A stretch of 64,000 nt of DNA from Streptomyces sp. NBC_01351 (GCF_036237315.1 NZ_CP108356.1:5585501-5649500), one strand, 5' to 3'. Counted from the first letter of the stretch, positions 35,332-44,388 are shown. The notes: generated from the sequence alone by a model not told the origin. Program-made: numbers and translations.

Positions 35332-37254
35332 ATGACCGAGTCGGTCTTCCCTCAGCTTGAGGCCCTGCTTCCGCATGTGCAGAAGCCCATCCAGTACGTC
35401 GGCGGTGAACTCAACTCCACGGTCAAGGAGTGGGAGAGCTGCGACGTCCGCTGGGCGCTCATGTACCCGGACGCGTACGAAGTCGGGCTGCCCAACCAGG
35501 GCGTCATGATCCTCTACGAGGTGCTCAACGAGCGCGAGGGCGTCCTCGCCGAGCGCACCTACAGCGTCTGGCCCGACCTCGAAGAACTGATGCGCGAGCA
35601 CAAGGTGCCGCAGTTCACCGTGGACAGCCACCGCCCCGTCTCGGCCTTCGACGTGTTCGGACTGTCCTTCTCCACGGAGCTGGGCTACACCAACATGCTC
35701 ACGGCCCTGGACCTCGCGGGCATCCCGCTGGAGGCCAGGAACCGTACGGTCGACCACCCGATCGTCCTCGCGGGCGGCCACGCGGCCTTCAACCCCGAGC
35801 CGATCGCGGAGTTCATCGACTGCGCGGTCATCGGCGACGGCGAGCAGGCCGTCCTCGACATGACCGAGATCATCCGCACCTGGAAGGCCGAGGGGCGGCC
35901 GGGCGGGCGCGAGGAAGTCCTGTTCCGGCTGGCCAAGACCGGCCAGGTCTACGTGCCGGGCTTCTACGACGTCGACTACCTCCCGGACGGCCGCATCGCG
36001 CGCGTCGCCCCGAACAAGTCCGGCGTCCCCTACCGGGTGTCCAAGCACACGGTCATGGACCTCGACGAGTGGCCGTACCCCAAGCAGCCGCTGGTCCCGC
36101 TCGCCGAGACCGTCCACGAGCGGATGTCCGTGGAGATCTTCCGCGGCTGCACCCGCGGCTGCCGTTTCTGCCAGGCCGGCATGATCACGCGACCCGTGCG
36201 GGAGCGAAGCATCACCGGCATCGGCGAGATGGTGGAGCGCGGGCTCAAGGCCACGGGCTTCGAGGAGGTCGGCCTCCTGTCCCTCTCCTCGGCGGACCAC
36301 ACCGAGATCGCGGACATCGCCAAGGGCCTCGCGGACCGCTACACGGACGACAAGGTGGGCCTGTCCCTGCCGTCGACCCGCGTGGACGCCTTCAACGTGG
36401 ACCTGGCGAACGAGCTGACCCGCAACGGTCGCCGCTCCGGCCTCACCTTCGCCCCCGAGGGCGGCTCCGAGCGCATGCGCAAGGTCATCAACAAGATGGT
36501 CTCGGAAGAGGACCTGATCCGGACGGTCGCCACGGCGTACGGCAACGGCTGGCGCCAGGTGAAGCTGTACTTCATGGTCGGCCTGCCGACCGAGACCGAC
36601 GAAGACGTCCTGCAGATCGGCGACATGGCGGTCAACGTCATCGCCAAGGGCCGAGAGGTCTCCGGCCAGAACGACATCCGCTGCACGGTGTCGATCGGCG
36701 GGTTCGTACCGAAGCCGCACACCCCCTTCCAGTGGGCGCCGCAGCTGTCGGCGGAGGAGACGGACGCCCGTCTGGGCAAGCTCCGCGACAAGCTCCGCGG
36801 GGACAAGAAGTACGGCCGCTCCATCGGCTTCCGCTACCACGACGGCAAGCCGGGCATCGTCGAGGGACTCCTCTCGCGCGGCGACCGCCGCATCGGCGAC
36901 GTGATCCGCGCGGTCTACGAGTCGGGCGGCCGCTTCGACGGCTGGCGCGAGCACTTCTCGTACGACCGCTGGATGGAGGCGGCCGAGAAGACGCTGCCGA
37001 AGTACGGCGTGGACGTGGCCTGGTACACGACGCGCGAGCGCACGTACGAGGAAGTCCTGCCCTGGGACCACCTGGACTCCGGTCTCGACAAGGACTGGCT
37101 CTGGGAGGACTGGCAGGACGCCCTCGACGAGACCGAGGTCGACGACTGCCGCTGGACGCCGTGCTTCGACTGCGGCGTGTGCCCCCAGATGCAGACCGAG
37201 ATCCAGATCGGCCCCACGGGCAAGAAGCTCCTGCCGCTGTCCGTGGTGAAGTGA
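35332..37254 (+). CDS. TIGR03960-family B12-binding-like radical SAM protein
   Basis: A 640-residue radical SAM enzyme. The N-terminal 200 residues resemble a cobalamin-binding-like domain (ALMYPDAYEVGLPNQGVMIL). The radical SAM domain carries the [4Fe-4S] motif C-x3-C-x2-C at Cys273, Cys277 and Cys280 in GCTRGCRFCQAG. GSERMRKVINK and GLPTETDEDV are typical downstream motifs. The C terminus has an extra CFDCGVCPQM cluster. TIGR03960 proteins occur next to, or fused with, DUF2344/TIGR03936 proteins and near rne/rng-rplU-rpmA-obg, as here. This suggests a role in rRNA or tRNA modification; the reaction is unknown. It starts at ATG 35332. Confidence 0.92.
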   Translation: MTESVFPQLEALLPHVQKPIQYVGGELNSTVKEWESCDVRWALMYPDAYEVGLPNQGVMILYEVLNEREGVLAERTYSVWPDLEELMREHKVPQFTVDSHRPVSAFDVFGLSFSTELGYTNMLTALDLAGIPLEARNRTVDHPIVLAGGHAAFNPEPIAEFIDCAVIGDGEQAVLDMTEIIRTWKAEGRPGGREEVLFRLAKTGQVYVPGFYDVDYLPDGRIARVAPNKSGVPYRVSKHTVMDLDEWPYPKQPLVPLAETVHERMSVEIFRGCTRGCRFCQAGMITRPVRERSITGIGEMVERGLKATGFEEVGLLSLSSADHTEIADIAKGLADRYTDDKVGLSLPSTRVDAFNVDLANELTRNGRRSGLTFAPEGGSERMRKVINKMVSEEDLIRTVATAYGNGWRQVKLYFMVGLPTETDEDVLQIGDMAVNVIAKGREVSGQNDIRCTVSIGGFVPKPHTPFQWAPQLSAEETDARLGKLRDKLRGDKKYGRSIGFRYHDGKPGIVEGLLSRGDRRIGDVIRAVYESGGRFDGWREHFSYDRWMEAAEKTLPKYGVDVAWYTTRERTYEEVLPWDHLDSGLDKDWLWEDWQDALDETEVDDCRWTPCFDCGVCPQMQTEIQIGPTGKKLLPLSVVK

Positions 37255-37280
37255 CCCGGTAAATCCCCGGTCCGAACACG

Positions 37281-37317
37281 ACGAAGGGCCCCGACCGCAA
37301 CGGTCGGGGCCCTTCGT
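37281..37317 (+). terminator. Terminator after the radical SAM gene
   Basis: A perfect 17-bp inverted repeat (37281-37297 with 37301-37317) with a CAA loop, 26 bp after the stop. Confidence 0.85.
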
Positions 37318-37331
37318 GTGTCCTTAGCGGC

Positions 37332-38567
37332 ATGGAGAGCCCAGGGGAGTTCGAGAAGCGGCAGCCGCCCGCGCACGCGTACGACGGCGACGGCTGTCTG
37401 GTGGGGGTCGTGCGGATACCCGTGAAGATCGTGGCGGTGTTGGTCGTACTGCCCGTACGGGTGGTCTGGGACCTGCTCGTCGCCCTCGGGCGGCTGCTGC
37501 GGCGGCACGTGCTCGCGCCGCTGTGGCAGCACGTCCTGGAACCGCTGCTGCGCGGACTCGCCTGGGTGGTCGTGACGCTGTTCAAGCTGGTCTTCGTGTG
37601 GCCGTGGGTGGGGCTCTGGCGGTACGTGTTGGTGCCGGTCTGGCGCGGGACGGTGTGGGTGGCCTCGTGGGTGTACGCGAACGTCCTCGCGCCGGCCGGC
37701 CGGGCGCTGTACGCGTACGTGCTGGAGCCCTTGTTGCGCGCTCTCGTCTGGCTGGTCGTGACGCTGTTCAAGCTGGTCTTCGTGTGGCCGTGGGTGGGGT
37801 TGTGGCGGTACGTGCTGGTGCCGGTCTGGCGCGGGACTGTGTGGGTGGTCTCGTGGGTGTACGCGAACGTCCTCGCGCCGATCGGCCGGGCGCTGTACGC
37901 GTACGTGCTGCACCCGCTGGGCGTCGCCCTGGCCTGGGTGGGCCTCGGTGCGGTGCGGTACCTGATCGCGCCGCTGGCCAAGGCCGGGATGTGGCTCGGG
38001 TGGGCGCTGGGCATGCTCCTCTTCGTCTGGCCCTGGGTGGGGCTGTGGCGGTACGTGCTGCGGCCGGTCGGGCAGGGCTTCGTGTGGCTGGTGTGGGCGG
38101 TGTACCGGTATCTGCTGACACCGGTCGGGCAGGGGTTCCTGTGGTTGGTGAAGGCGGTCTACCGCCATCTGGTGCGGCCCCTCGGGCTGGGGCTCGCGTG
38201 GCTGGCGCGCGGGTTCTACCGGTACGTGTTGACGCCCCTCGGGCAGGTCCTCGTCTGGGCCTGGCACGTGGCCGGGGTGATCACCGGATGGTTGTGGCGG
38301 GCGGTCAAATGGGTCGGGTGGGTGGCCGTCGGGTGGCCCGTGTCGCGGGTGTACCGGCACGTCCTGACCCCGGCCGGGCACCTCGTGCGCGACGTGTGGC
38401 GGACGGTGCGCGCCACCGTGCGGGAGGTCCGCGCGGAGGTGCGTACGGCGCTGTTCGGTACTCCTCCCCGGGAACCGGCGAGGTCACGGGCGCGTACTCT
38501 GGGTAGTACGACAGCCGCCGACGCGGCACCCGCTGCCGAGATCTCCCTGCACAAACGGCAGGGGTGA
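37332..38567 (+). CDS. Repetitive aromatic membrane-type protein, unknown function
   Basis: 411 residues, not recognised. Almost the whole chain (about residues 30-370) is built of short repeats rich in Trp, Tyr, Val, Leu and Arg. A nearly exact 62-residue (186-bp) block occurs twice in a row (DNA 37572-37757 and 37758-37943), containing VTLFKLVFVWPWVGLWRYVL and WVYANVLAP. Later units of about 19 residues follow a [VL]G-x-G-x2-W-L-x4-YR-[YH]-[LV]-x-[TR]-P pattern, for example VGQGFVWLVWAVYRYLLTP. Each unit has a regularly placed Pro and Arg. The tail is basic then polar. There is no signal peptide. The start at ATG 37332 follows a terminator closely. It may be a multi-helix or surface-lying membrane protein. 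Confidence 0.7.
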   Translation: MESPGEFEKRQPPAHAYDGDGCLVGVVRIPVKIVAVLVVLPVRVVWDLLVALGRLLRRHVLAPLWQHVLEPLLRGLAWVVVTLFKLVFVWPWVGLWRYVLVPVWRGTVWVASWVYANVLAPAGRALYAYVLEPLLRALVWLVVTLFKLVFVWPWVGLWRYVLVPVWRGTVWVVSWVYANVLAPIGRALYAYVLHPLGVALAWVGLGAVRYLIAPLAKAGMWLGWALGMLLFVWPWVGLWRYVLRPVGQGFVWLVWAVYRYLLTPVGQGFLWLVKAVYRHLVRPLGLGLAWLARGFYRYVLTPLGQVLVWAWHVAGVITGWLWRAVKWVGWVAVGWPVSRVYRHVLTPAGHLVRDVWRTVRATVREVRAEVRTALFGTPPREPARSRARTLGSTTAADAAPAAEISLHKRQG

Positions 38568-38635
38568 GCCGGAGCGGGTCGACAGACCTCAGGGCGACGC
38601 GCCGGCCGCGGAGCCCCGCACAAGGAGAAGAACCA

Positions 38636-39457
38636 CTGGGCAAGCGACAGCCCGAAGGCCCGCCTCCCGCACCGGTGGTGCAGCGCATCCGACTGCGCTA
38701 CACCAAGCGCGGACGCCTCCGGTTCACCAGCCACCGTGACTTCCAGCGCGCGTTCGAGCGGGCCCTGCGCCGTGCCGAGGTGCCGATGGCGTACTCGGCC
38801 GGCTTCACCCCGCACCCGCGCGTCTCGTACGCGAACGCCGCCCCGACCGGGACCGGCAGCGAGGCCGAATACCTGGAGATCGCCCTCTCCGCGCCGCGCG
38901 ACCCCGAGAAGCTCCGCGCACTGCTCGACGAGTCGATGCCGACCGGCCTCGACATCATCGACGCCGTCGAGGCCCGCACCTCCGGCCTCGCGGACCGGCT
39001 GACCGCCTCCGTGTGGGAGCTGCGCCTGGACGGCGTGGAGCCCGCCGAAGCCGAGCGGGCCGTGGAGGCCTTCCTCGCCGCCGAGAGCGTCGAGGTGCAG
39101 CGCCGCACCAAGAACGGCATGCGGACGTTCGACACGCGAGGTGCCGTCGTCAGCCTCGAGGCGCTTCCCGCCGCTGGTGATAGGCCGCTGGACAGTGCCT
39201 GTGCGATACTGCGGCTGGTTGTTCGGCATTTGACACCTGCCGTGCGACCCGACGACGTCCTGTCCGGTCTCCGAGCTGTAGCCGACCTGGCGCCGCCGGT
39301 CCCCTCTGCGGTGACCAGGCTGGCGCAGGGGCTCTTCGACGAGGAGTCCGGCACGGTGACCGACCCGCTCGCGCCCGACCGCGAGGCTGACACGGCCGCC
39401 CCACCCACGGCCGCCGTAGCCGCCGACGCGAAGGCGCCGGAAGGTCCCGCCGCGTAG
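38636..39457 (+). CDS. DUF2344/TIGR03936 family protein, probable CTG start
   Basis: 273 residues if started at the CTG at 38636. The domain opens QRIRLRYTKRGRLRFTSHRD, then RALRRAEVPMAYSAGFTPHPRVS and GTGSEAEYLEIAL, all typical of DUF2344. This family is paired with TIGR03960 radical SAM proteins and found beside rne, rplU, rpmA and obg. The start is decided by AAGGAG at 38622-38627, nine bases before CTG. The alternative GTG at 38564, overlapping the previous stop, has no clear ribosome-binding site. The tail is Ala/Pro-rich. Function unknown; a role in RNA modification with the radical SAM partner is inferred. Confidence 0.88.
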   Translation: MGKRQPEGPPPAPVVQRIRLRYTKRGRLRFTSHRDFQRAFERALRRAEVPMAYSAGFTPHPRVSYANAAPTGTGSEAEYLEIALSAPRDPEKLRALLDESMPTGLDIIDAVEARTSGLADRLTASVWELRLDGVEPAEAERAVEAFLAAESVEVQRRTKNGMRTFDTRGAVVSLEALPAAGDRPLDSACAILRLVVRHLTPAVRPDDVLSGLRAVADLAPPVPSAVTRLAQGLFDEESGTVTDPLAPDREADTAAPPTAAVAADAKAPEGPAA

Positions 39458-39693
39458 GGATCGTCGTCGTCGCGCAGCCCTGGCACTCGGGAGCCACCTG
39501 GGTCGGGCCGCGCACTGACCTGAAGACTTCCGCCAGGCCGTACGGACAACACGTACGGAACCGGCGGCCATGGACTACAGCTCCCGTGTGGCGAACGCGC
39601 CCCGGAGGCCGGTTCCGCGCTCATTACGCGGCAGCCGAGCCGGACCGGACGTCAGCCGCGGCGCCCGGGAGCGTGACGGGAGAACCGCCCGCA
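39458..39693 (+). other. Long leader before the RNase E gene
   Basis: 236 bp without a gene. It may form a structured 5' untranslated region. RNase E genes in other bacteria are autoregulated through their leaders, but nothing specific is recognisable here. Confidence 0.4.
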
Positions 39694-42600
39694 ATGCTCA
39701 ACAACGAAAACGACACCACCGACAACAACAGCCCGAGCGACAACCTGCCTCCGCGCAGGCGTCGCCGCGCAGCTTCCCGGCCCGCCGGCCCGCCCGGTGC
39801 GACCGTCGCCGAGACCAGCCCCGTCGCAGCTGCGCCCGAGGCCGCTCCGGCCGCCGCGGCCCCGGAGGCCGCTCCTGACGCAGCCCCCGCCCGTCCCCGC
39901 CGCCGCGCGACCCGCGCCGTGGCCGCTCCGGTCGCCGAGGCCGCGCCGGTCGCGGTGGAGGCTCCCGCCGCTGCGGAGGCTCCGGCCGCCGCCGTGGCCG
40001 AAGAGGCCGCCGCTCCCGCTCCGCGTGCCCGTCGCCGTGCCACCCGCGCCGTCGCCGCCCCGGAGGCTCCGGCCGCCGAAGCCGCTCCGGTAGCCGAGGC
40101 CGCTCCGGCCGCTGCGGAAGAGGCTCCGGCCGCTCCCGCCCCCCGTGCCCGTCGCCGTGCCACCCGCGCCGTGGCCGCTCCGGTCGCCGAGGCCGCGCCG
40201 ATCGTGGTCGAGGAGCCCGCTGCGGCCCCCGTGGCCGAGGAGCCCGCCGCTCCCGCCCCCCGTGCCCGTCGCCGTGCGACCCGCGCCGTGACCGCCCCGG
40301 CCGCCGAGACCGCGCAGGCCACCGAGGTCGCCCCGGCCGCAGCGGAGGCTCCGGCCGCCGTCGTGGCCGAGGAGCCCGCCGCTCCCGCCCCGCGTGCCCG
40401 TCGCCGCGCCACCCGCGCCGTCACCGCCCCCGAGGCTCCCACCCCGGTGGCCGAGGCCGTCGTCGAGGCCCCCGTCGCGGAGGAGGCCCCCAAGGCCGCC
40501 GCCCGGACGTTCACCGTCGCCGACGCGCTGGACTCCCCGAAGCGCGGCGGCCGCCGTCGCGCCACCCGTTCCACCACCGCGGCCGCGGCCGCCCCCGCGC
40601 AGCCCGCTGCCGCCCAGCCCGTCGAGAGCGCAGAGCCCGCCGCCCCGGCGCCGGCCCGCGCCGCCCGCCGCGCCGCGCGTCCCGCCGTGGCCGTCTTCCA
40701 GGCCCCGGTCTTCGCCGAGCCCATGTTCCAGACCCCGGAGACCGCCGCCATGGCCGCGGCCGCCGCGCGCGCCGCCGCTCCGGCCGAGGAGCTGGAGGAG
40801 GACGAGGAGCTCGAAGCCGAGGTCGTCGAGACCGAGGCCGCAGCCCCCGCCCCGCAGCCCGCCGGCCGTCGCCGCCGCCGCGGCCGTGGCGCCGTCGAGG
40901 CCGCGCCCGTCGCCGAGTCCGCGCCCGTCTCCCTCCCCGAGGTGCTCGCCGAGGAAGAGCCCGAGGCCGAGCTGGAGGAAGAGGCCGCCGAGTTCGAAGA
41001 GGGCGACGAGTCGGGCGAGCGCCCGTCGCGCCGTCGCCGTCGCGGTGGCCGTCGTCGCCGCCGTGGCGAGGCCGCCGACCTCGACGAGTCCGCCGAGGAA
41101 GAGGCGGAAGCCGAGGCCGAGGCCGCCGAGCAGGACGCCGAGGAGGAAGAGGACGAGGAGGCCGACGAGGCCGCCCTGGGCTCCAGCTCCAGCCGCCGTC
41201 GCCGTCGTCGCCGCCGTCGCAGCGGTGACAGCGCCGCCGACGCCGAGACCGGCGAGGACGAGGGTGTCCGTACCGTCGTCAAGGTCCGCGAGCCCCGCCC
41301 GGCCCGCGAGAAGGCCGAGCCGTCCGACGAGGTCCAGTCCATCAAGGGCTCGACCCGCCTGGAGGCGAAGAAGCAGCGCCGCCGCGAAGGCCGCGAGCAG
41401 GGCCGCCGCCGCGTGCCGATCATCACGGAGGCCGAGTTCCTGGCCCGCCGCGAGGCCGTCGAGCGCGTGATGGTCGTCCGCCAGGCGGGCGAGCGCACCC
41501 AGATCGGCGTCCTCGAGGACAACGTGCTCGTCGAGCACTACGTCAACAAGGAAGAAGCCACCTCGTACGTCGGCAACGTCTACCTGGGCAAGGTCCAGAA
41601 CGTGCTGCCGTCCATGGAGGCCGCCTTCATCGACATCGGCAAGGGCCGCAACGCCGTCCTGTACGCCGGTGAGGTCAACTTCGAGGCGCTCGGCATGGCC
41701 AACGGGCCGCGCCGCATCGAGTCCGCCCTCAAGTCCGGCCAGTCGGTCCTGGTGCAGGTCACCAAGGACCCGATCGGCCACAAGGGCGCCCGCCTGACCA
41801 GCCAGGTCTCGCTGCCCGGCCGCTACCTGGTCTACGTGCCCGAGGGCTCGATGACCGGCATCAGCCGCAAGCTGCCCGACACCGAGCGCGCGCGTTTGAA
41901 GACCATCCTCAAGAAGATCGTCCCCGAGGACGCGGGCGTCATCGTGCGCACCGCCGCCGAGGGCGCGAGCGAGGACGAGCTGCGCCGCGACGTCGAGCGT
42001 CTGCAGGCCCAGTGGGAGGACATCCAGAAGAAGTCGAAGCAGATCTCGACCTCTTCGCCGAGCCTGCTCTACGGCGAGCCGGACATGACCGTCCGCGTCG
42101 TGCGCGACATCTTCAACGAGGACTTCTCGAAGGTCATCGTCAGCGGTGACAGCGCCTGGGAGACCATCCACGGCTACGTGAACCACGTCGCCCCGGACCT
42201 GGCCGACCGGCTGTCCCGCTGGACCTCCGAGGTCGACGTCTTCGCGACGTACCGGATCGACGAGCAGCTCGCCAAGGCGCTCGACCGCAAGGTGTGGCTG
42301 CCCTCGGGCGGCTCGCTTGTGATCGACAAGACCGAGGCGATGATCGTCATCGACGTCAACACCGGCAAGTTCACCGGTCAGGGCGGCAACCTCGAGGAGA
42401 CCGTCACCAGGAACAACCTGGAGGCGGCCGAGGAGATCGTGCGCCAGCTGCGGCTGCGCGACCTCGGTGGCATCGTCGTCATCGACTTCATCGACATGGT
42501 CCTGGAGTCCAACCGCGACCTCGTGCTGCGGCGCATGCTGGAGTGCCTGGGCCGCGACCGTACGAAGCACCAGGTGGCCGAGGTCACCTCGCTGGGCCTG

Positions 42601-43650
42601 GTCCAGATGACCCGCAAGCGGGTGGGCCAGGGTCTGCTGGAGTCCTTCTCCGAGACCTGCGTCCACTGCAACGGCCGCGGTGTCATCGTGCACATGGAGA
42701 CCCCGACCGCGATCGGTGGCGGCGGCAACGGCAAGCGCGCCAAGCGCCGCGGTGGCCGGGCCGAGTTCGACCAGCACGACCACGAGATCGAGACGGTCGA
42801 GGCGGAGGTCTTTGAGACCGAGGCCGAGGTGGCCGCGGAGATCGCGGCGCCCGTGGCGCTGCCGGAGCCGGAGTTCGTCGCGGGCGAGGACCTGTACAGC
42901 AGCCCGGCCGAGGCCGAGGCCGCGGCGGGTCTGAGCGGCCGCCGCAACCGGCGCCGTGCCACCCGCAAGGCGACCGCCCCGGCGGGTGCCCCGCGCGGTG
43001 CGGCCGTCCCGGCCCCGGCCCCCGTGGCCGAGGTGGCCGAGGCCGAGCCGGTGACCGAGCCGGCCGACACCGTCCTGGAGCCGGCCGTCGAGGTCGTCGC
43101 CGAGGTCGAGGCCGAGGTCGTCGCGGAGCCGGTGGTGGAGGAGGCCCCCAAGGGCCGGACCCGTCGTCGTGCGACCCGTAAGGCCACCGCCCCGGCGGGT
43201 GCCCCGGCCGCTGCGGCCGAGGTGGCCCCGGAGCCGGTCGTCGCCGAGGCGGAGCCCGAGCCCGTCGTCGAGCCGGTGGCCGAGGCCGCGCCGGCCCGTC
43301 CGCGCCGCCGTGCCACCCGTAAGGCCACCGCACCCGCCGGGTCCCCGGCCGGCGCGGCAGAGGCCGCCGTGGTGGTCGTCGAGGCCCCGGTGACCGAGAC
43401 CGAGCCGGAGCCGGAGGCCCCCGTCGAGGAGGCCGCCCCGGTGAAGAAGGCCGCCAGGAAGGCCCCGGCCAAGAAGGCGGCGACCGCGGCGAAGAAGGCC
43501 ACCACCGCCAAGAAGGCGACGGCGGCCAAGAAGACCGTGGCCAAGAAGGCGGCCACGACCAAGAAGACCGTGGCGAAGCGGGCGACGAAGAAGACCGCGG
43601 CGGCGGAGCAGCAGACGCTCCCGTCCGTCTCGGCTCCGACCGAAGCCTGA
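39694..43650 (+). CDS. rne: RNase E/G-family endoribonuclease (RNase ES type)
   Basis: A 1318-residue endoribonuclease central to mRNA decay and rRNA processing. The catalytic core sits in the middle, as in RNase ES: S1 domain around 600-690 (TSYVGNVYLGKVQNVLPSM), catalytic aspartates Asp887 (VIDVNTG) and Asp931 (VIDFIDM), and the Zn-link Cys989/Cys992 (CVHCNGRG). The long N-terminal extension carries five spaced RRRATRAV repeats in Ala/Pro/Glu-rich sequence, then acidic and Arg-rich tracts. The C-terminal extension has three RRRATRKATAPAG repeats and a histone H1-like Lys/Ala tail. These disordered arms probably bind RNA and partners such as PNPase. The ATG at 39694 follows GGGAGAA. Confidence 0.95.
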   Translation: MLNNENDTTDNNSPSDNLPPRRRRRAASRPAGPPGATVAETSPVAAAPEAAPAAAAPEAAPDAAPARPRRRATRAVAAPVAEAAPVAVEAPAAAEAPAAAVAEEAAAPAPRARRRATRAVAAPEAPAAEAAPVAEAAPAAAEEAPAAPAPRARRRATRAVAAPVAEAAPIVVEEPAAAPVAEEPAAPAPRARRRATRAVTAPAAETAQATEVAPAAAEAPAAVVAEEPAAPAPRARRRATRAVTAPEAPTPVAEAVVEAPVAEEAPKAAARTFTVADALDSPKRGGRRRATRSTTAAAAAPAQPAAAQPVESAEPAAPAPARAARRAARPAVAVFQAPVFAEPMFQTPETAAMAAAAARAAAPAEELEEDEELEAEVVETEAAAPAPQPAGRRRRRGRGAVEAAPVAESAPVSLPEVLAEEEPEAELEEEAAEFEEGDESGERPSRRRRRGGRRRRRGEAADLDESAEEEAEAEAEAAEQDAEEEEDEEADEAALGSSSSRRRRRRRRRSGDSAADAETGEDEGVRTVVKVREPRPAREKAEPSDEVQSIKGSTRLEAKKQRRREGREQGRRRVPIITEAEFLARREAVERVMVVRQAGERTQIGVLEDNVLVEHYVNKEEATSYVGNVYLGKVQNVLPSMEAAFIDIGKGRNAVLYAGEVNFEALGMANGPRRIESALKSGQSVLVQVTKDPIGHKGARLTSQVSLPGRYLVYVPEGSMTGISRKLPDTERARLKTILKKIVPEDAGVIVRTAAEGASEDELRRDVERLQAQWEDIQKKSKQISTSSPSLLYGEPDMTVRVVRDIFNEDFSKVIVSGDSAWETIHGYVNHVAPDLADRLSRWTSEVDVFATYRIDEQLAKALDRKVWLPSGGSLVIDKTEAMIVIDVNTGKFTGQGGNLEETVTRNNLEAAEEIVRQLRLRDLGGIVVIDFIDMVLESNRDLVLRRMLECLGRDRTKHQVAEVTSLGLVQMTRKRVGQGLLESFSETCVHCNGRGVIVHMETPTAIGGGGNGKRAKRRGGRAEFDQHDHEIETVEAEVFETEAEVAAEIAAPVALPEPEFVAGEDLYSSPAEAEAAAGLSGRRNRRRATRKATAPAGAPRGAAVPAPAPVAEVAEAEPVTEPADTVLEPAVEVVAEVEAEVVAEPVVEEAPKGRTRRRATRKATAPAGAPAAAAEVAPEPVVAEAEPEPVVEPVAEAAPARPRRRATRKATAPAGSPAGAAEAAVVVVEAPVTETEPEPEAPVEEAAPVKKAARKAPAKKAATAAKKATTAKKATAAKKTVAKKAATTKKTVAKRATKKTAAAEQQTLPSVSAPTEA

Positions 43651-43671
43651 CCCGCGGCACGAGCACCATCC

Positions 43672-43707
43672 GGACCCGCCCGGCGCCTCATGGCGCCGGG
43701 CGGGTCC
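43672..43707 (+). terminator. rne terminator
   Basis: A perfect 16-bp inverted repeat (43672-43687 with 43692-43707) with a TCAT loop, 21 bp after the stop. Confidence 0.85.
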
Positions 43708-43738
43708 GTCGCGTTCCCACCTCAGAACGGAGTCACTG

Positions 43739-44239
43739 GTGATAACCGGTGACGATCACGTCTTCGTGGTCCACGGGCCGCCCGCTCCGGCGATCGCGCG
43801 CTTCCTCGCGTCCTGGGCCGAGGATCGGCCGGGGCTCCGGGTGGCGTTCGTGGGAGGAGACGGGTTCCATCCGTGGGCACCGGCGGGCCTCGAACTGCCG
43901 GAGGAGGCGGCGGAGCTCCTGGTGGCCCGCGACGAGTCCATGCCGGGCTGGTGGGACGACCACGGCTACCGGCTCGACGGAAGCGGTGAGGGCCCTTTCT
44001 CGGTCCTGTACGAGAAGGCCTCGTGGGAGTCGCTGCGGGTGACGGCCATGGAGGATCCGTACGGGGACGAGGGCTTCCGCCACACGCCCTACGACGTGCG
44101 TCTGCTGGGGGCCGGCTTCTCCCTGGTAACCGTCGTCACGCCCGGTCCCGGAGGGTTCTCGGACGCGCTGCTCGCCCGGATCCGGGAGGCGTTCACGGGC
44201 CCGAGCCCCCGGTTTGACCCTGCCGACCCGGCCCCGTAA
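43739..44239 (+). CDS. Hypothetical protein, 166 aa
   Basis: Not recognised. The GTG at 43739 (GTG 43751 is an alternative) opens a soluble acidic protein. It contains [56 protein letters not shown] and a C-terminal [20 protein letters not shown]. It has no signal peptide or membrane span. Codon bias is normal. It lies between rne and rplU, and its last 25 bases contain the rplU promoter. It looks like a Streptomyces-specific conserved gene; no function is inferred. Confidence 0.7.
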   Translation: MITGDDHVFVVHGPPAPAIARFLASWAEDRPGLRVAFVGGDGFHPWAPAGLELPEEAAELLVARDESMPGWWDDHGYRLDGSGEGPFSVLYEKASWESLRVTAMEDPYGDEGFRHTPYDVRLLGAGFSLVTVVTPGPGGFSDALLARIREAFTGPSPRFDPADPAP

Positions 44240-44242
44240 CCT
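44214..44242 (+). promoter_or_regulatory. rplU-rpmA promoter
   Basis: TTGACC (44214-44219), 17-bp spacer, TAACCT (44237-44242): a near-consensus housekeeping promoter, overlapping the 3' end of the upstream gene. Transcription would start near 44249, leaving a leader of about 140 nt before rplU. Confidence 0.8.
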
Positions 44243-44248
44243 GGGTCG

Positions 44249-44388
44249 CTGGCGTGTCTATGAGCACGCCGTCCACTGAGCACCTCACCTCCCGTACCGC
44301 CTCGCGGTGTGGGAGAGGCCGGTCTGCGGTTTCACTGCGGGGCCGGCTGGCTTCAGGGGTTCCCGAATCGAGCGAGAGAGAGATCCGC
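44249..44388 (+). promoter_or_regulatory. rplU 5' leader
   Basis: A leader of about 140 nt containing short stems such as GCCTC...GAGGC around 44300 and GGCC-type arms around 44320-44340. Ribosomal protein leaders are often autoregulatory; no known L21 leader motif could be matched by eye. Confidence 0.35.

Noticed and set aside
39652..42783. A 1043-codon minus-strand frame opposite RNase E
   Set aside because: Mirror image of the repetitive RNase E arms; Gly/Leu/Asp low complexity.
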